From: Lactarius indigo
Taxonomy: Eukaryota; Basidiomycota; Agaricomycetes; Russulales; Russulaceae
Assembly: GCA_025766275.1 (NCBI GenBank)
Contig: JAFKAC010000037.1
Coordinates: 496,001 to 560,000, forward strand
Direction of reading: 5' to 3'
DNA length: 64,000 nt
The translations under genes and the position numbers were made by a program. This document shows, piece by piece, positions 1-11,459 of this stretch (positions within the stretch are counted from its first letter, which is position 1; the number at the start of each line of letters is the position of its first letter). The notes beneath the pieces are model-generated. The model was not told where the DNA came from. It was given only the letters and a program-made list of their open reading frames with translations, and searched no databases.

Positions 1-267
1 TGGAGGAACAAAGATTCTATCGGAACGCAGCGTGTCATTCTCAACCTCGTTTGCGACATAGCTACCCCTCGCCGTGGCATCTTTTCTAATCGCGATTACC
101 CAGAATACATCACCAACGAGCTCCTGGTACTGTTGCAGAACACGGTGAATGGGCAGTTCGGTTCACATATTGACGATGCGATGTCGGACCTAGGGCGGCC
201 CGATGTAGACAAGCCGTTTGCGGACAAGGCAAAGGCGGTTATCTCCCACTCACGCGCCCCCTCATAG
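1..267 (+). CDS. 3' end of an unidentified protein gene (partial)
   Basis: The first frame is open from the window edge to a TAG at 265-267, giving 88 codons. The peptide is soluble and of ordinary composition: it begins WRNKDSIGTQRV, has a stretch ITNELLVLLQNTVNG, and ends KAKAVISHSRAPS. There is no ATG because the 5' part lies outside the window. I do not recognise the family. The reading on the opposite strand is a weaker competitor. Coding is inferred from protein-like composition only. Confidence 0.45.
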   Translation, partial: WRNKDSIGTQRVILNLVCDIATPRRGIFSNRDYPEYITNELLVLLQNTVNGQFGSHIDDAMSDLGRPDVDKPFADKAKAVISHSRAPS

Positions 268-1005
268 TGTCTCGCAATGGCGGCCAGTACTGGTACCAAT
301 AGTTTTGCTTTCAGAACCAGAGACTCGTAATATATATACCCTGATCGATGATCCCTAACCTGTCGTATTAACGAGACTCAGAGAAATCATCCAAACTTAT
401 TCTAATAGACATTGCTCTCGCTATCCTAACGCGCGGATATAACAAGTAATAAAACGAAAGACATAAAGAAAAACTACAGGTCATATACGCAATGCTCGTG
501 CTGCTAGGATATCAATTAAGTTAGTTATTGATCTGATCTGAAAGAGATGGTTCGTCACAGGTGGTAAGATAAATAACAAACGCAAAGCAAAATATGGGGC
601 CCGGGCTACTCGCCCCCTCTATCATAGCAATGCGGCAGGATATCGAGGTGTCTAGTATGCCAATAACGCTACTGCCGATATTCAACAGGAGAGTATGCGC
701 CTCCGCCCGCTACAGAGCACCATGCACTCGTCCCATTGCTCCTGCAACACGCGCCCACTCTGTCGGCGATGCGAGACGCGACCAGGAACCGCATCGTAGA
801 CATTGCTTGATAAGGCTTGCGGCGCGCGCTCTCCAGTTTGCGTACAGTTCTGCTACAGTACGTCGGCGCGATCATTGTAGAATTTTCAATTGGTCGCATC
901 CCTTGAAAAACTTATCATACAGATAACTAACGACAAGTAATCCCAACAGTTATGAAGCAAAGCCATAAGGCAAGCTACTTCTAAAGAAATATCTCGATCT
1001 CACAA
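268..1005. other. Intergenic, no gene seen
   Basis: This AT-richer stretch lies between the partial plus-strand gene and the 3' end of the minus-strand C2-GTPase gene, so the two genes converge. The open frames at 594-926 and 669-899 overlap on opposite strands and look random. It probably holds the two 3' UTRs. Confidence 0.5.
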
Positions 1006-3890
1006 CTATCCCGACAGCAATTCACGGACCATCCTGCTAATATCGTCGACAGTCATTTGTTGGCCATGCGTCGTGTTGGAATATATGCTATTGTGGATGC
1101 GTTGACGAGAGTAGGATCGTTCATAAGACTCAAAGGCTACTTGGAGCTCCTTCCAAGTCGTCGTGAGAGCCAAGTCAGGCCTGAGAGTTATGTCAAACAA
1201 CTCTCTCAAAACGCCAACGAGATCCACGGTGTAAGCGATTAGGAGTCGTTGGACCGAGGGTCTACTCATCGTCAATAAAGCGAGAACGAATGGATGGACG
1301 GCAATGCGTACATGCTGCTTTCGAGCTGGGTTGTTGAGAGCCATTTCACAAAGACGTATGACAAGCCTAGGATAGCGACAGGTGGCGCAATAGGAGCGGG
1401 GGCAACAGTGACGAGGTCCACAAATTGGGAAATTATATCAACATTCGGAAGACTGAGAGAAATGTCAAAACTCCTCAGGTAGTACGCGTCGACACATACA
1501 CTGAGACATTGGGTTTGGTATGGACGTCTTGAACAAGACATAACATCAGTTGTCGAAATTCGGGACTGTTGAGAACCTAATGACGGGCGCATGAGCCATG
1601 CCAATGTAACCTGAATTTCAGTGATTTAGTACCTCGCCCTTGAAGTTCCAACAAGTTATAATATCTTTGTGGACCGCCTCGACGCAGTCGCGAAGTAACA
1701 TTTGTCCCGATTTAGGCACGCCACGCCGGTGAACCATGAGGGACTGTCTGTAATCTGAAATACCGTTATTTAAGCACGCGTGGTCGGACACTCGAAGTAC
1801 ATACAACTGATGCCCTTGCTTTCCAGAGATGAATAGACGTGAATAAGGTTGATGAATCCAAAAGCTTAGCCGAAACCCACGTGACGCAAGCATCAATTTT
1901 AACCGGGAGGCTTGTTCGTTGTGCTATTGCCCACAGCACCCAAGCGTCGCCTTCGACTCGCTTCCTGACAACATCCCTAGTGACTTCAACAAGGGATGAA
2001 ACATCCTCCTGATGACCCGGACGAACTAACAAGCGGTCAATACTAGAAATAGTACAATGGCGCAAATATACCTGAAACCGTGGCATAGGGCGGCATCGGG
2101 ATCCCGAGGCGGTCCATCGTACGCTGGAGTGATTTCAGACAATCTTCAAACGCCTTCTGAGCCTCCTCCACGCCACGATCATGCAGACGAGTAGGGTCCA
2201 TATGTGGGTGATCCTCTCGCAACTCAGCCTCTTTCGTCCTTACTAGTCGGTCGTACTGAGTGAACACGATCACAATGGGAACTGATTGATAATCACTGGT
2301 CGATTGAAGAGTAAAAGGACAGGGAGTCGAAAACGCACCTTGGTCCTTATGTGCAAATTGGAGCAGTTTCTCGTCCCCCGTCTCAAATACACGACCCCCA
2401 GCTGTCGGTGTCTCTGTGCAGAGCCTGATGGCGGTGAAAGAGACATCGGTGGATTACAAAGGAGATTATCATACCATAATCCATGGATTCTTTCACCTAA
2501 GGGTAGTTGCTGTCGTGACCGTTGCTGAACAAATTTGCGTACAGTCTCGAAATTGGAGAGGTCTCCTGGTTCGAAGCCTTTAGAGTCGTGTAGAACGAAA
2601 AATTGGTTTTCCGGTGACACGAATTCTTGTTGGATATCTGCTTCTCCGGGTTTATTGTCCTCAACATGCTACAACAGAGGGCGATCAGTCGTCGTTAGCT
2701 GGAGACGACAAGATCTTACTGCGGCGTCGATACCGAATACACGGTTAATCAGAGATGACTTGCCAACACCAGACTAAAGATAAATTAGCGTTGACGGAAC
2801 GAGTCTCAAGAGAAACAACAGAGGACAACTGACCCGACCAACTGATAAAATACGAAATCTAAATGACTCAGGTGAGTAATAACAACTCGGCTTCCGACCA
2901 GTGTACCGACCGCTCAACAGCCTTGAGGATATCATCGATAGTGTTTTCGCGCTCGGTGGCGATTGAGGTAGAGGGGCCTGACTGGTGTGCTCTAGTCTTT
3001 GTAACTTCATCGGGGTTACGAGCCTTCTCGGTAAGCGATGCCTCTACACGAGCACCCGCTGGTGGTGGCGGTGACATTGAAGCGTTAGTTTTGACGGGAA
3101 TGTGACTCGTCAGATGTGACCGAGGCACGGCGGAGGTGGCAACGTCTACAGTTTCTGTGTCCTGGGCAAGGCCTCGGGCCTTATAGGGGTCAGCGGGATT
3201 TTCAGTAGGAGGGTTATCAACTTCGGAGACGCGGATCGTGGGATCGGTGGGTAGGCCTGGAGAGGATGACGTGTTCCCCGACACAGTGACCTTTAGGTGG
3301 ACTTTGACCGGCTGCGTCGACTGTCCAGCTTGTTTATTATTGCCCTTGCTAAGGTCAAAAGAAAGATCTGTTTGAGACGAGAGATGTTCAGCTCATCGAA
3401 TGAGCGAGAATTCCGGTAAAGTACGGACCACTTGTGGGCCCGAGAGGTAGTAGTATCTCATGTGTTCCAATAAGGATATCGTGATGTAAGAACCGCTTCG
3501 CATGAAGATGTAGCTTAAGGCGTGAAGGCGGCTGTACAAAACTGAGCAGACTTCTCAGCCGAAAAATAGTATTAAGAAAGGATGTCTTACAAGGCATCAA
3601 GTTTCTGGTTCCATGACACCGTCTCCCCGTCAATCTTAACGCTTGCTGACTTGACCGTTGTCTCCTGACAGGTCACAGTGACGAAAACCCGCCTCTTCAT
3701 GCCCAGCCATCTCTTAACATGAGGGAGATTGTGCGCTCTGAGAACTAAGAAAGAGATCGAATGAAGTCAAAAAGCTAGGATATGTGCGCGTACTAGTCAC
3801 TTCAACACGTAGCCTGGACGGACTTCCATGCGTTTCGGTGGTCTGAGCGCTGTCCGAGGATGGTTTTGAATCGAATGTCGCTACAAAAAG
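1006..3890 (-). CDS. C2 domain plus P-loop GTPase protein (copy 1)
   Basis: This multi-exon minus-strand gene appears complete apart from an unlocated first exon. The N-terminal part is a C2-like fold: an exon near 3790-3890 with RLRVEVT, then LRAHNLPHVKRWLGMKRR (about 3720-3760), a strand ending VSWNQKLDAF, and LHAKRFLHHDILIGTHEI. After a low-complexity linker (about 2900-3280) the frame splices into a P-loop, GRSGVGKSSL. A short intron (about 2775-2836) interrupts that P-loop. The G domain continues with HDSKGFEPGD (about 2570-2600), in the position of the DxxG switch, and VFTQYDRLV (about 2240-2270), in the position of NKxD. The 3' exons carry AWVLWAIAQR and a hydrophobic stretch VDLVTVAPAPIAPPVAILGL (about 1370-1430), then a charged C-terminus ending at a TAG at 1006-1008. 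It resembles a family expanded in Agaricomycetes and usually annotated as G-domain proteins. The role is unknown; membrane recruitment through C2 is inference. The 40-nt intron near 2890 is the least certain splice. Confidence 0.7.
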
Positions 3891-4261
3891 AAAGATCAAC
3901 GCACGTCGAGGGACCCGGGCTGGAGTAATGAATCAGCAATGGGAAAGTTACTGGTCAGTGACCCTTACGCACGGGCGTGCCATGATATCTCGTGCCAGGA
4001 CGTAAGCGGGTATAAAGGAACTCGAATATTGTTCTGACGGTTAGAGGGTGGCGGGCGTTGAGCTCAGCTTGACGCGCTTTCCGAGGTGAAGTTGGTACGG
4101 TTGGAAGGAGAGAATGACATATACGCGTGTGGTTCAAATGATTGAAATAATTGTCACTACAGAGGAGGGAAAGTGGCGATAGAAGACCACCACCAAAAAA
4201 GGAAGCTGGCGGTCGATGGGATCAATCAACCGGCGACTCTCACCTCTCAAACCCAACAAAC
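3891..4261. promoter_or_regulatory. Shared divergent promoter region of GTPase copies 1 and 2
   Basis: About 370 bases separate the 5' end of the minus-strand C2-GTPase gene from the ATG of plus-strand copy 2, so both should be transcribed from here. On the minus strand a CTTTATACCC motif near 4010 could be a TATA element. A closely related sequence recurs upstream of the copy 3 relic (about 21000-21080), which supports a 5' flank. Exact elements were not mapped. Confidence 0.35.
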
Positions 4262-5658
4262 ATGGGAAACAAATACTCTAAGCCCCACCATCGGCTGCCT
4301 AAGGTCAACGTCCAGTCGGATGAGATCACTTCGATCAGTGAATCTTCCCGTCCAAACGCAGGTTCCCCGATGGATGCAAATAAATCTCATCGTCAACTCC
4401 CAAAGATCAAATTCCGGATCCTCATTATAGGACGTGCAGATGCTGGCAAAACCTCCATTTTGCAGAGAGTGTGCGATACTACGGACAGTCCAGCTGTTTT
4501 CCGGGGAAACGAGGAAGTACGCAGTCCAATCCTTTTTTAACCTTACTTGCCTGGTCTAACTGCTCCCATAGGTTCAACTTGACCCGTCTACGGACGTTGG
4601 TGACACTCGCACTTCGTTCCTTGTCGGTGCCTGATTCTTGAGCTAGCGTGGCGAGCACGGTATCGAAGATGAACTTGTGTTCTCCAATCATGACAATTAC
4701 ATTTTTCACGATTCCTGTGGAATAGAGGCTGGTAGCAACGAAGAACTGACAGTCGTACAGAAATTCATCCGACAAAGGTCTGGACAAAGTCGGTTGCAAG
4801 ACAGATTGCATGCAATATGGTTTACACTCTCAACTGTTCGCCGTTATACGAATGCTGATGGTCATAATTTAAAGGTTCTGCATCCCAATGGACAACCAAC
4901 GACCAGAGCTGGATCTGAAATACTTCAAGGACATTTGCCCTGACAGGAATGGTACGTTTTCGTGAACATTCGTGACGGTGTTTAATGTATCAATCCCAAG
5001 TCCCTGTCATTGCGGTATTCACCAAGTACGACCAATTTCTGCGTAACGTGAAAATGCATTTGGAGGATTATGGAAACACAGAAAACGTATCTGATGCGGC
5101 CGAGAGACAATTTAAAGAGCACTACCTGCGTCACCTTGACGATGGCGTGAGGTTCGTGCGATTGGAAAGTCCGGTCAGCACCAAATGTGGAGGCCGCGTG
5201 CTAACCTTCTTATAAAAGGGATGCACAAGCCAGAAACGCGCTGCGATGCTCTTCTCGAAAAGACAGTCGAAGTGTTGAATGAGGATGTCGGCGCCTTGAT
5301 GCTCTCGGCTGTGCAGAGGGATTTGGAACCCAGCATTAATGTGGCGCCTTGAGGGGAATACTCGCGGTATGTTTTGAATATGGCCAGGTTGGCTTCAATG
5401 ACAGTGATGTCCACGACATCAATGGCCTTTTTATTTCCTAAGTCAAACAATATATAGGTAAATTTCGTCATCTAAAATTTCCCGATTCTCGGCTTGTCTA
5501 ATGTGTTCGTACAGGTCTGGGAAGAGCACATAAACAAGAACAGTGAGTAAATTCCTTTTGCCTATCTTTCATATGCGACACACGAACAACCCTACAGAGA
5601 TGAAGGTGTCATAGAAGCTCTGGTTAACACTGTACAAGGCCAATTAGACCACCATTAG
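4262..5658 (+). CDS. P-loop GTPase (copy 2), C2 domain absent, 3' half doubtful
   Basis: The start chosen is ATG 4262 (MGNKYSKPHHRLP), whose Gly2 gives a possible N-myristoylation signal. The P-loop GRADAGKTSIL is at about 4430-4465. Introns follow at about 4516-4572 (GTACGC...CATAG) and 4594-4645. The next exon reads RGEHGIEDELVFSNHD and then FHDSCGIEAG, the switch region equivalent to copy 1. VIAVFTKYDQFL (about 5000-5042) is the NKxD-like motif. The frame then splices at about 5168-5219 to RMHKPETRCDALLEKT. A TGA at about 5354 interrupts the frame after INVAP. Further pieces VGFNDSDVHDI and VWEEHINKN...VQGQLDHH end at TAG 5656-5658, but the exon around 5400-5460 has no clear donor. The hydrophobic C-terminal segment of copy 1 is missing. 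The G domain looks intact; the 3' end may be a pseudogene. Confidence 0.55.
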
Positions 5659-6400
5659 AGATAGAGGCATACCAGACGCCGGCAACCGGTCTAGCATAGA
5701 AGACGTTCAATTAGGGTCCTCCGGAACTAACTTTACTGTTAGGAGGCAGGAGTTCGGTGATGTTTTTGTATATTTCTGTATTTCTGTAAATGTGACAGGC
5801 GCGGATGTGTGGCTGTGAAAACGCAATTGGCCGTAGGGCGTGACGACGCTAGCCTGAGCAAAGCAAAGGAATGCAAAAGACGATAGTCGTACGAGGCGAA
5901 CAAACCGCTACTCCGAGTCGATGAGCATTCGAGTCAATCGATGAACGTCGAAGAACCGTGGCAAACGCTTTGTTGGTATGTTCTTTCCTCATCTCCAAAA
6001 CCTGCCGTTCAACTCGACGTCGTTGCCCGATTTCACAGCGCACAGGGGAACTACAGGCACATGGCAGAAGCGCAAACAAGGCTCGCGCCCATGTCGCGCC
6101 TCGTCGACCATATCGTTCTGCCCGCCATTCCGTTGGCGTGCACCTCCTGCCTGTCACAAGCGTCGAGTGTGAGTTCCTTCTTCTGCACAAGACGATACGG
6201 ACATGATCTTGAGCGCGCTACTACAGGTCTGCATCGCCAAAGTCTATCTTGCGGACGAGACAAGCGCGACACGACACGTGACGCAGGTTGCTGGTGAATG
6301 TATTCTCGGTTGTTGCCAACAGCCACTGACAACAGTGATCGCATCGTGCCGTGGCCTTCGCGACGAGGAACCTAGGCCCTTGTGCTTGTGCGCTGGACCA
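5370..6400 (+). repeat. Relic repeat R1 (3' part and flank of the GTPase family)
   Basis: This roughly 1 kb segment is diverged but recognisably related to two others at 26930-28000 and 32250-33300. Shared landmarks in the same order are a piece encoding ND(S/D)DVHDI, an ATACCAGATGC/ACGCCGG segment (about 5670), a GATGTG-G-GTGGC segment (about 5800), a GCC(A/C)GCCATTCCG-CGGC segment (about 6120), and a block ending in an agtGACAACA...CGCATC-TGCC motif near 6330. None of the copies has a long open frame here. It looks like duplicated 3' flank of GTPase genes that decayed in place. Confidence 0.55.
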
Positions 6401-9020
6401 CGGAGTCAAGAGTTGTTGATCGCTTTAATCCCGTTCTTGATCGTGATTCACACGATCGATGGGTTCTGATCGAAGCTTACAGTATAATAGTTCCGTAATC
6501 GGCGACTTTTGCACAACTGTTTTCCTTCGTCTCTTGCCCGGCCGACTGCACCTCGTAGGAGAGGACATCGTGTACGTCTATATTCCCCACCTTTCTTTGC
6601 ACTTGCTCCACCTCTTTTGGCCAGGAACTTCATGGGGGATACCTCACGCGCCGTATGCATCTTCAGCTGGCCATGGATACCCAGGAACCAGCGCGGCTTC
6701 CATCTCCTCCCTTGGCATCCTCCTTGCGCCGTGGTGGACCTTGCACCCGCGCCCTTGGCACCACATCCATGCACTCAAAACCCTTGTGCATAAGCCTAGA
6801 CGTATGGGAGCCTGCGCCGCGGTTCTTCGAGCTACGTAAGGCACATTGCACAGCAGATCTGGGTGGTGCCAGCACGTGGCGTAGGCGGTGTGAGGGACTC
6901 GATTTGGATATTTACGATGGCGGGGCCGTGTGCAGCAACGAAGGGTACTAGGTGAGTTTCATTCTTTCTGTTCACTACGCCTAAGAGAGTTTCTCACCAA
7001 TTCGCGATACGACACGACAGCACCATATATCCACTTCCCTGGTGCTGCACCTCCCCAACGCTCTACTCGTGCTGGTACCATCGTCGCTTACGGTAACCAG
7101 TGAATACTCAAATACCCGTGGCGACACAGTACTGGTGCGCAGCCTTAGCAGCCTCGATGCGCGCTTCGTCGAGTGACTCGCGGAGGAGTATGCTGCGTAC
7201 GCGTGTCCGTGCGCCGTGGGTGGCGGGTCGTCGCCATCGTGGTCGTGTCACTTATGAATGTACTCCCTGTATCTTTCATTTTCTATAGTGTATTGTATAG
7301 ACGGACGACTCCTGGTACCACGCGGACTGGACGGTGAAATGCCATACATATCCCTTTGTCTCTTTCTCTTGGACTGTCTTTTCTCTCTGTTGTAGTCTTC
7401 TATCTAAAATACGCCGTGTATGGAGCTCCCAGTCTGATATTTGGAAAGCCTGGGGTACTACAATTAGGTCATGCGCTCTGCAAGCAACGCTAGCATGTAC
7501 GCAAAAATTGCGGGGCGGGGTTAGGGCGTTTAGCGCGTCCGAGCCTAGTCTCCGAGTCTTGGCCACGGCCGTGCGGTACCCGCGAACGGCTCGGGAAGGC
7601 GGTGTTCTGTAGTTAGCACGCAATAGATCGGCGGACTGAGAGAGCAAACACTACGACTTGCGATGTCAGTCACTGGGCAGTACAGTACTTTGGTTTGACC
7701 ACCCAGGCCTATCCTTGTCAAATCCATCTTGGCTACTGTAATCTGAAGGGCTCGTCACATATCGCTCTAGATATATTCCTTGACAATAAACTACTCGGGA
7801 TGTAATAGTGTGAGCGCCGGTACTGTAACTGTAGCAGGATGAGAAAGGACAGCTTCGTGGTCTAGTCAGGCTAATCCGGGCTTTTTTGGAGACCGGTATA
7901 TTGACTCGGACGCACCATCACCCATGGGATTCCTGCGTTAGGCTTCCGAGGCCATATCTTTTGTTCTCTGGCCTGGCCAGGACCTTCAAGAGCTCCAGGA
8001 CTAGAGCGGAATTTTCACTGTGTTTGTTACAGTTTTCCGCGGAGTTGGTCACTACAGTAAGGCAGTTCTTTCGAAGCCAAGACAACACAAATGACAAATG
8101 GCATTTCCCACCCTCTCACCAACTCATACAGTCTTCTTTGCTACTGATGACGGCTTTAGAGTCCCGGAGGAAACCTAGCGGTTTTCTCGGCTCGATCCTT
8201 CTGTGAGAGGAGGCGATTTGCGGTGATAATGCACCGATTGGCTTCGAGGCTGTGGGTACTGATGCTACATGCCGGCTTTGATCTAGTTTAGAGTGAGTAT
8301 GTGCAAAGCCCTGTTACGACACTCATATCGACATGGGCAGTCGATGTTTTAGTAGCCTCGGTCCTGCTTGAACCGGACCATGCATTCATCGATGGAGGCA
8401 TGCCTTACTGCGGGGTGGCTGCTGTAAATGACATTGAGAGGCTCGATGCACCAATGAGCGCAGATTCGTGACTCGGCGTCGCCCTTGTTTTCAACTGGAG
8501 CAGTGCCTCCGCTGGCAGTTGGAAATACACTGCGCTTCTGTCTCGATGCCTTATCTTCTTTCCCCGTCCTTATGCATCACCTTCACTCCTCTCGCATAGG
8601 GCGGCTGTCACCGGCCGTTAAATTCAGTCGTCCTCGGCTCGATTCTGTTCTTGGCCTAACCCAGAAGGGTCTCTGTCTACGCGCACTACACCAAGATCGA
8701 GACTACTATCGCACCATTCCACGCCAACGCCACCAATCCTCAAGGCGAGCAATCTGTCAGCCAAAACGCCTCGTGCTCTTGAATACGATTCCTTCCATAA
8801 TTCTTAATCCATCTACCACCCATGTATGTAAAGTCTCGGTTTTCGCCTTGTAAAATCAGCAGCTCAGTAATTCTAGCTCTCTCTCTAAGTTCTCGTGTGC
8901 TGTTAGTATCTCGAACCAGCCTTCCTTCTGCATCGCATCATCTTAGCAGTCACTTTCCACGTCCTATCGCACCCTCGGCTTGTCTACGTCCCCCTTTCGG
9001 ATAGACTCTTTCCTCTGCTC
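6401..9020. other. Intergenic, no gene supported
   Basis: Several open frames of 60-126 codons occur on both strands (for example 6459-6839 plus, 7276-7647 minus, 8485-8853 plus). They overlap each other, lack family motifs and do not join through good splice sites, so I call none of them. The last 200 bases are pyrimidine-rich on the plus strand (about 8870-9020), as is common just upstream of fungal start codons, and probably belong to the promoter of the beta-helix gene. Confidence 0.4.
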
Positions 9021-10582
9021 ATGTTTCTTCATGCCATTCTCTTTCTAGCCGCATCCTCCGTATTCGAGTCGAAAAGGAGTTATCTTGTCCACGGAGCTCG
9101 TGGTGATGCCGTCAGGTGAGTGTGATAGTGCACTTCTGTGTCTACGATGCCGGCAAATCTAACATGTACATCAATCAGCCTAGCCTGGTCAAGTATAGAT
9201 GACCTCGTGCCATGTATCTCCCCAGATCCGGCCAACACTATCACCGATCGCTTGAACATTGCCCTCAACTCTTCTGGCTCGGGTTTTGTTTTGCGACTCT
9301 GTCCTAACGCTCACTACATGATCCAGGCGCCAATTCTGTTCGCTGCGCCTGACCAAGAGATCAGCACCGTGGGTTATCCTACCGACGACTCTCGTGCAAC
9401 TCTTGTCGTGAATGGCCCGGTCGCAAATGGAACGGGTCATACAACCGCTATCGACGGTACTTGCTCAAATTGTAGTGGCGTCAAGTTACGCAACATCCAA
9501 GTAAGCACCTTCACATTTCGTTTCGAGCCGTTGGTTTCCTCACCTACCTTCCAGATAATTGGGACCCGTGCTGGCGCATCTCCGAACTCTGGTGGAGCAA
9601 ATATTGAAATGGGCGGCCCGAATTCAAACCAGCTGATTGAATACGTACGCTCGTATGACCCGCGCAGCTGGTCTTGTCTGCACGTTGCAGAAGGTGGTCT
9701 CCTCTGCAGCAACATCACGATTCGGAACAATGACATCGGCCCGTGTGGCTCGGATGTATATATGCAATGGGCTGATGGGATCAGCGTCAGCTGCCGTTCC
9801 GCTGTCGTTTGCAACAATTTAGTGAACGACGCGACAGACGGCGGTATCGTCCTCTTTGGCTCGCCTGGTTCGATTATTGAGAACAACATCATCTGGGTTA
9901 CCAATGTGAGCCACAAGTATTGCATGGCTAAGCCAATCTCATCGCAAGCTCTAGAATACATTACTTGGCGGCATAAACATGGTTGACGTAACACCATGGG
10001 GTGGCGATTATTCTGGCACCGTCGTGCGGAATAATACGATCATCGGTGGCTTTGCTACAGACTCAATGTCTACCACCCAGTCCGACGGCACCAATGTGGA
10101 TGACGTCATAATCAAGTCGGTCATTTCCTAGAGAGAGCGTCACCACTTCTGACAGGCCCCGTAGGGTTGGCATAGCCATCGGACCTCAGACGTGGTTCGG
10201 CGACTATTTTGGCGCGAACGTCAGCTCTTCAGGCACAGTCCTAAGCAACAGGTTCACCGGCGCATTCGGATACGGTATTGCTATCACCTCGGCTCGCAAC
10301 TTCACCGTGCAGGACAACGTTCTATTGGGAAATACTTCGTTCATGGGCACCCGTGGACCGAACTGTAGCGCTTCAGACCCTACGCCAGCGAGTGCCCCCT
10401 TTATCGTCGACCTGGCAAATGTCACTTCGACAACGCTCCAGCCCGATTTTCGATCTGTACAGGATGCTAAAGGGTTGACCTGCATCCAACCTTCGGAAGG
10501 TGGCGATTACTGGCCGTACGGTGGGAATCCTTCTTACGGAAACTTTACCCCGCCTCTACGTACCGTAACGCCGACATCCTAA
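9021..10582 (+). CDS. Secreted right-handed beta-helix protein (pectate-lyase-like superfamily)
   Basis: Five exons join in phase: 9021-9115, 9179-9500, 9555-9905, 9955-10115 and 10156-10582, about 451 residues. The first exon encodes a short signal peptide, MFLHAILFLAASSV, followed by a basic ESKR site. The body has the repeated Asn-rich turns of parallel beta-helices: CSNITIRNNDIGPCG, AVVCNNLVNDATDGGIVLFG, IIENNIIWVTN, TVVRNNTIIGG, RNFTVQDNVLLG. Many NxS/T sequons indicate a secreted glycoprotein. Members of this superfamily act on or bind polysaccharides, but no catalytic set could be assigned. Alternative ORF starts inside intron 1 (9138) are rejected because exon 1 splices cleanly into SLAWSSIDDL. 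The donor of intron 4 (GTCGGT) is weak. The stop TAA at 10580-10582 is directly followed by an in-frame ATG and a membrane segment (see the next feature). Confidence 0.75.
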
Positions 10583-10780
10583 ATGGCGCAAGATTCTGGA
10601 GGACACCGTTCTCCAAGCGCTAAAATTGGTTTGGGAACCGTCATCGTCATCATCACTGATGTAGTTAATACCGTCGTAGTCGTGATTTTCGTCCAGAGAA
10701 GAGCGGCGAATCGCCAGCTCACGGAGTTAGTCTCGAGAGCGAGGGCTGACGCAAGCTTTGTGAAAAAGTTCCCATCGTAG
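10583..10780 (+). other. In-frame continuation encoding a membrane segment after the beta-helix stop codon
   Basis: Immediately after the TAA the same frame stays open for 65 codons from ATG 10583. It encodes a Ser/Gly-rich linker (MAQDSGGHRSPSAKIG), a hydrophobic span of about 20 residues (TVIVIITDVVNTVVVVIFV), then basic QRRAANRQ and a short cytosolic tail. This is the layout of a type I membrane anchor. I found no intron that removes the stop and keeps the frame. It may be a lost anchor (nonsense mutation), a readthrough product, or chance. Confidence 0.5.
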
Positions 10781-11459
10781 GGACTTTGTTGTCTATACCA
10801 AGAAGGCAATTGTAGAAGCGCATTTGTAACACGCTACTTGAAGCGTTTCTCCACTTCCTCTGTCTATTCATCCTTTATCTAGTATATATATTTAGAGTGA
10901 AATGCTAGGTTCCCGTTCTGATCTGAACGCATAACAAGACGCACAATGTTGGCGGAAACGAAAATAAATAATAAATCGGGGCTTGCCCAGGTCGCTGACT
11001 CGGGTTCTCGATATGACAGAGATCTTTCCTGAAACTGTGGCAATAAGGACTGGTGGAGGAACAAACGCTGTGACTACTTACGACTTGGGGACATGATGCA
11101 CGATGTATGGACTTTTGCCCGTATGCGTTGATTGAAGCAACGCTACTGTTCACGCTGTTGTTCCTGTTGTATGTCGTCAGTCGTCTTAGTTCCCTTGTTG
11201 TCAAGCGTATGTTCATGTGCATGCCATGCTGGCCGCGGCCACTCGGGCCCTCTCTACCAATCTCTGTTTTTTCTTGTACGGTGTGCGGTAAGAATTAGAA
11301 ACACATACGTTGTAAAGTACTACTCGTACAGTATACAGTATTGATCTCGATTTCCTCACACTCCACTTTGTATGGTTTCATCTTCTAGGGCTCGCGCATT
11401 GCGTTTTCCGAGTCGAGTTTGTGATATTGAGGTCACGGCCTGCAGGTCCATTTGAGGCA
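10781..11459. other. Intergenic, no gene seen
   Basis: This probably holds the 3' UTR of the beta-helix gene on the plus strand and that of the kinase-like relic on the minus strand. The frames at 10905-11222 (minus) and 11107-11298 (plus) show no recognisable motif. Confidence 0.4.

Noticed and set aside
9437..9997. 186-codon minus-strand frame
   Set aside because: It is antisense to the beta-helix exons, which have a signal peptide, matched splice sites and repeated helix turns.
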